Program-made: the position numbers and the translations under genes
Source of the DNA: Pseudoalteromonas sp. 0303
GTDB lineage: Bacteria; Pseudomonadota; Gammaproteobacteria; Enterobacterales; Alteromonadaceae
Length of the DNA: 64,000 nt
Reading direction: 5' to 3'
NCBI RefSeq assembly: GCF_013349995.1
Contig: NZ_JABVXF010000013.1
Location: forward strand, 44,631 to 108,630
Part shown: piece by piece, positions 63,943-64,000 of the stretch
How positions within the stretch are numbered: the stretch's first letter is position 1
How the letters are laid out: each line of letters opens with the position of its first letter
The notes under the pieces: generated by a model
Databases searched by the model: none
Told to the model about the DNA's origin: nothing
Seen by the model: only the letters and a program-made list of their open reading frames with translations

Positions 63943-64000
63943 ATTGAACTTATAGAATATGTAGTGATCAGATCAAGGCATAATAATCACCTTGGTCACG

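Overview
The window is a chromosomal segment of a marine gammaproteobacterium, most likely Pseudoalteromonas or a close relative. Support comes from the conserved gammaproteobacterial block rlmN-pilW-rodZ-ispG-hisS-yfgM-bamB-der, the E. coli-like Ndh, MntP, DgcZ and YjdM proteins, a large TonB receptor, many cyclic-di-GMP enzymes and moderately AT-rich DNA. No rRNA, tRNA, CRISPR array, prophage or intact insertion sequence was recognised.

Layout. 1-1420: 5' part of a DUF2235 (Tle1-like) hydrolase. 1638-5178: two divergent receiver-type cyclic-di-GMP proteins. 5175-9381: mntP, an unknown envelope protein and ndh. 9640-13246: a RecQ-family helicase, then an AT-rich two-gene unit (HipA-like kinase plus DUF3037). 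13303-17469: ktrAB-type potassium uptake divergent from a KdpDE-like two-component system, with CTTTATA repeats between them. 17565-22281: DgcZ-like diguanylate cyclase, GST, quinone/alkenal oxidoreductase and small genes. 22418-27091: TonB receptor, anmK and an unknown gene. 27643-30706: a membrane protein and two diguanylate cyclases. 30953-33011: unknown secreted proteins, a start-less gene remnant and a repeat-rich spacer. 33012-35038: folate-independent methionine synthase mesD with mesX behind a MetJ-like operator. 35413-37497: TauE-type exporter and a serine hydrolase. 37640-42177: an arsenic operon (ArsC-ArsR fusion, Acr3, phosphatase, GAPDH, ArsJ). 42399-49162: small genes, a cyclic-di-GMP-I riboswitch controlling an exported protein, yjdM, a heme protein/thioredoxin pair around a perfect 22-bp palindrome, a CHASE-PAS-GGDEF-EAL phosphodiesterase and DUF4202. 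49219-51216: oxidoreductase divergent from its probable MarR regulator with two identical operators. 51331-61783: housekeeping block. 62025-end: exported proteins of unknown function.

How the parts fit. Cyclic-di-GMP signalling is a strong theme: six GGDEF or GGDEF/EAL proteins with different sensory inputs (receiver, zinc-binding CZB, TPR, CHASE, membrane) plus one receptor RNA. Ion and metal homeostasis is a second theme (Mn export, K uptake, arsenate/arsenite handling including the 1-arseno-3-phosphoglycerate route). The least explained pieces are the HipA-like/DUF3037 pair, the LysM extension on the PilW-type lipoprotein, the heptamer-repeat element that supplies the mesD stop codon, and several long perfect hairpins between genes. 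All statements are from reading the sequence; no database search or structure prediction was run.
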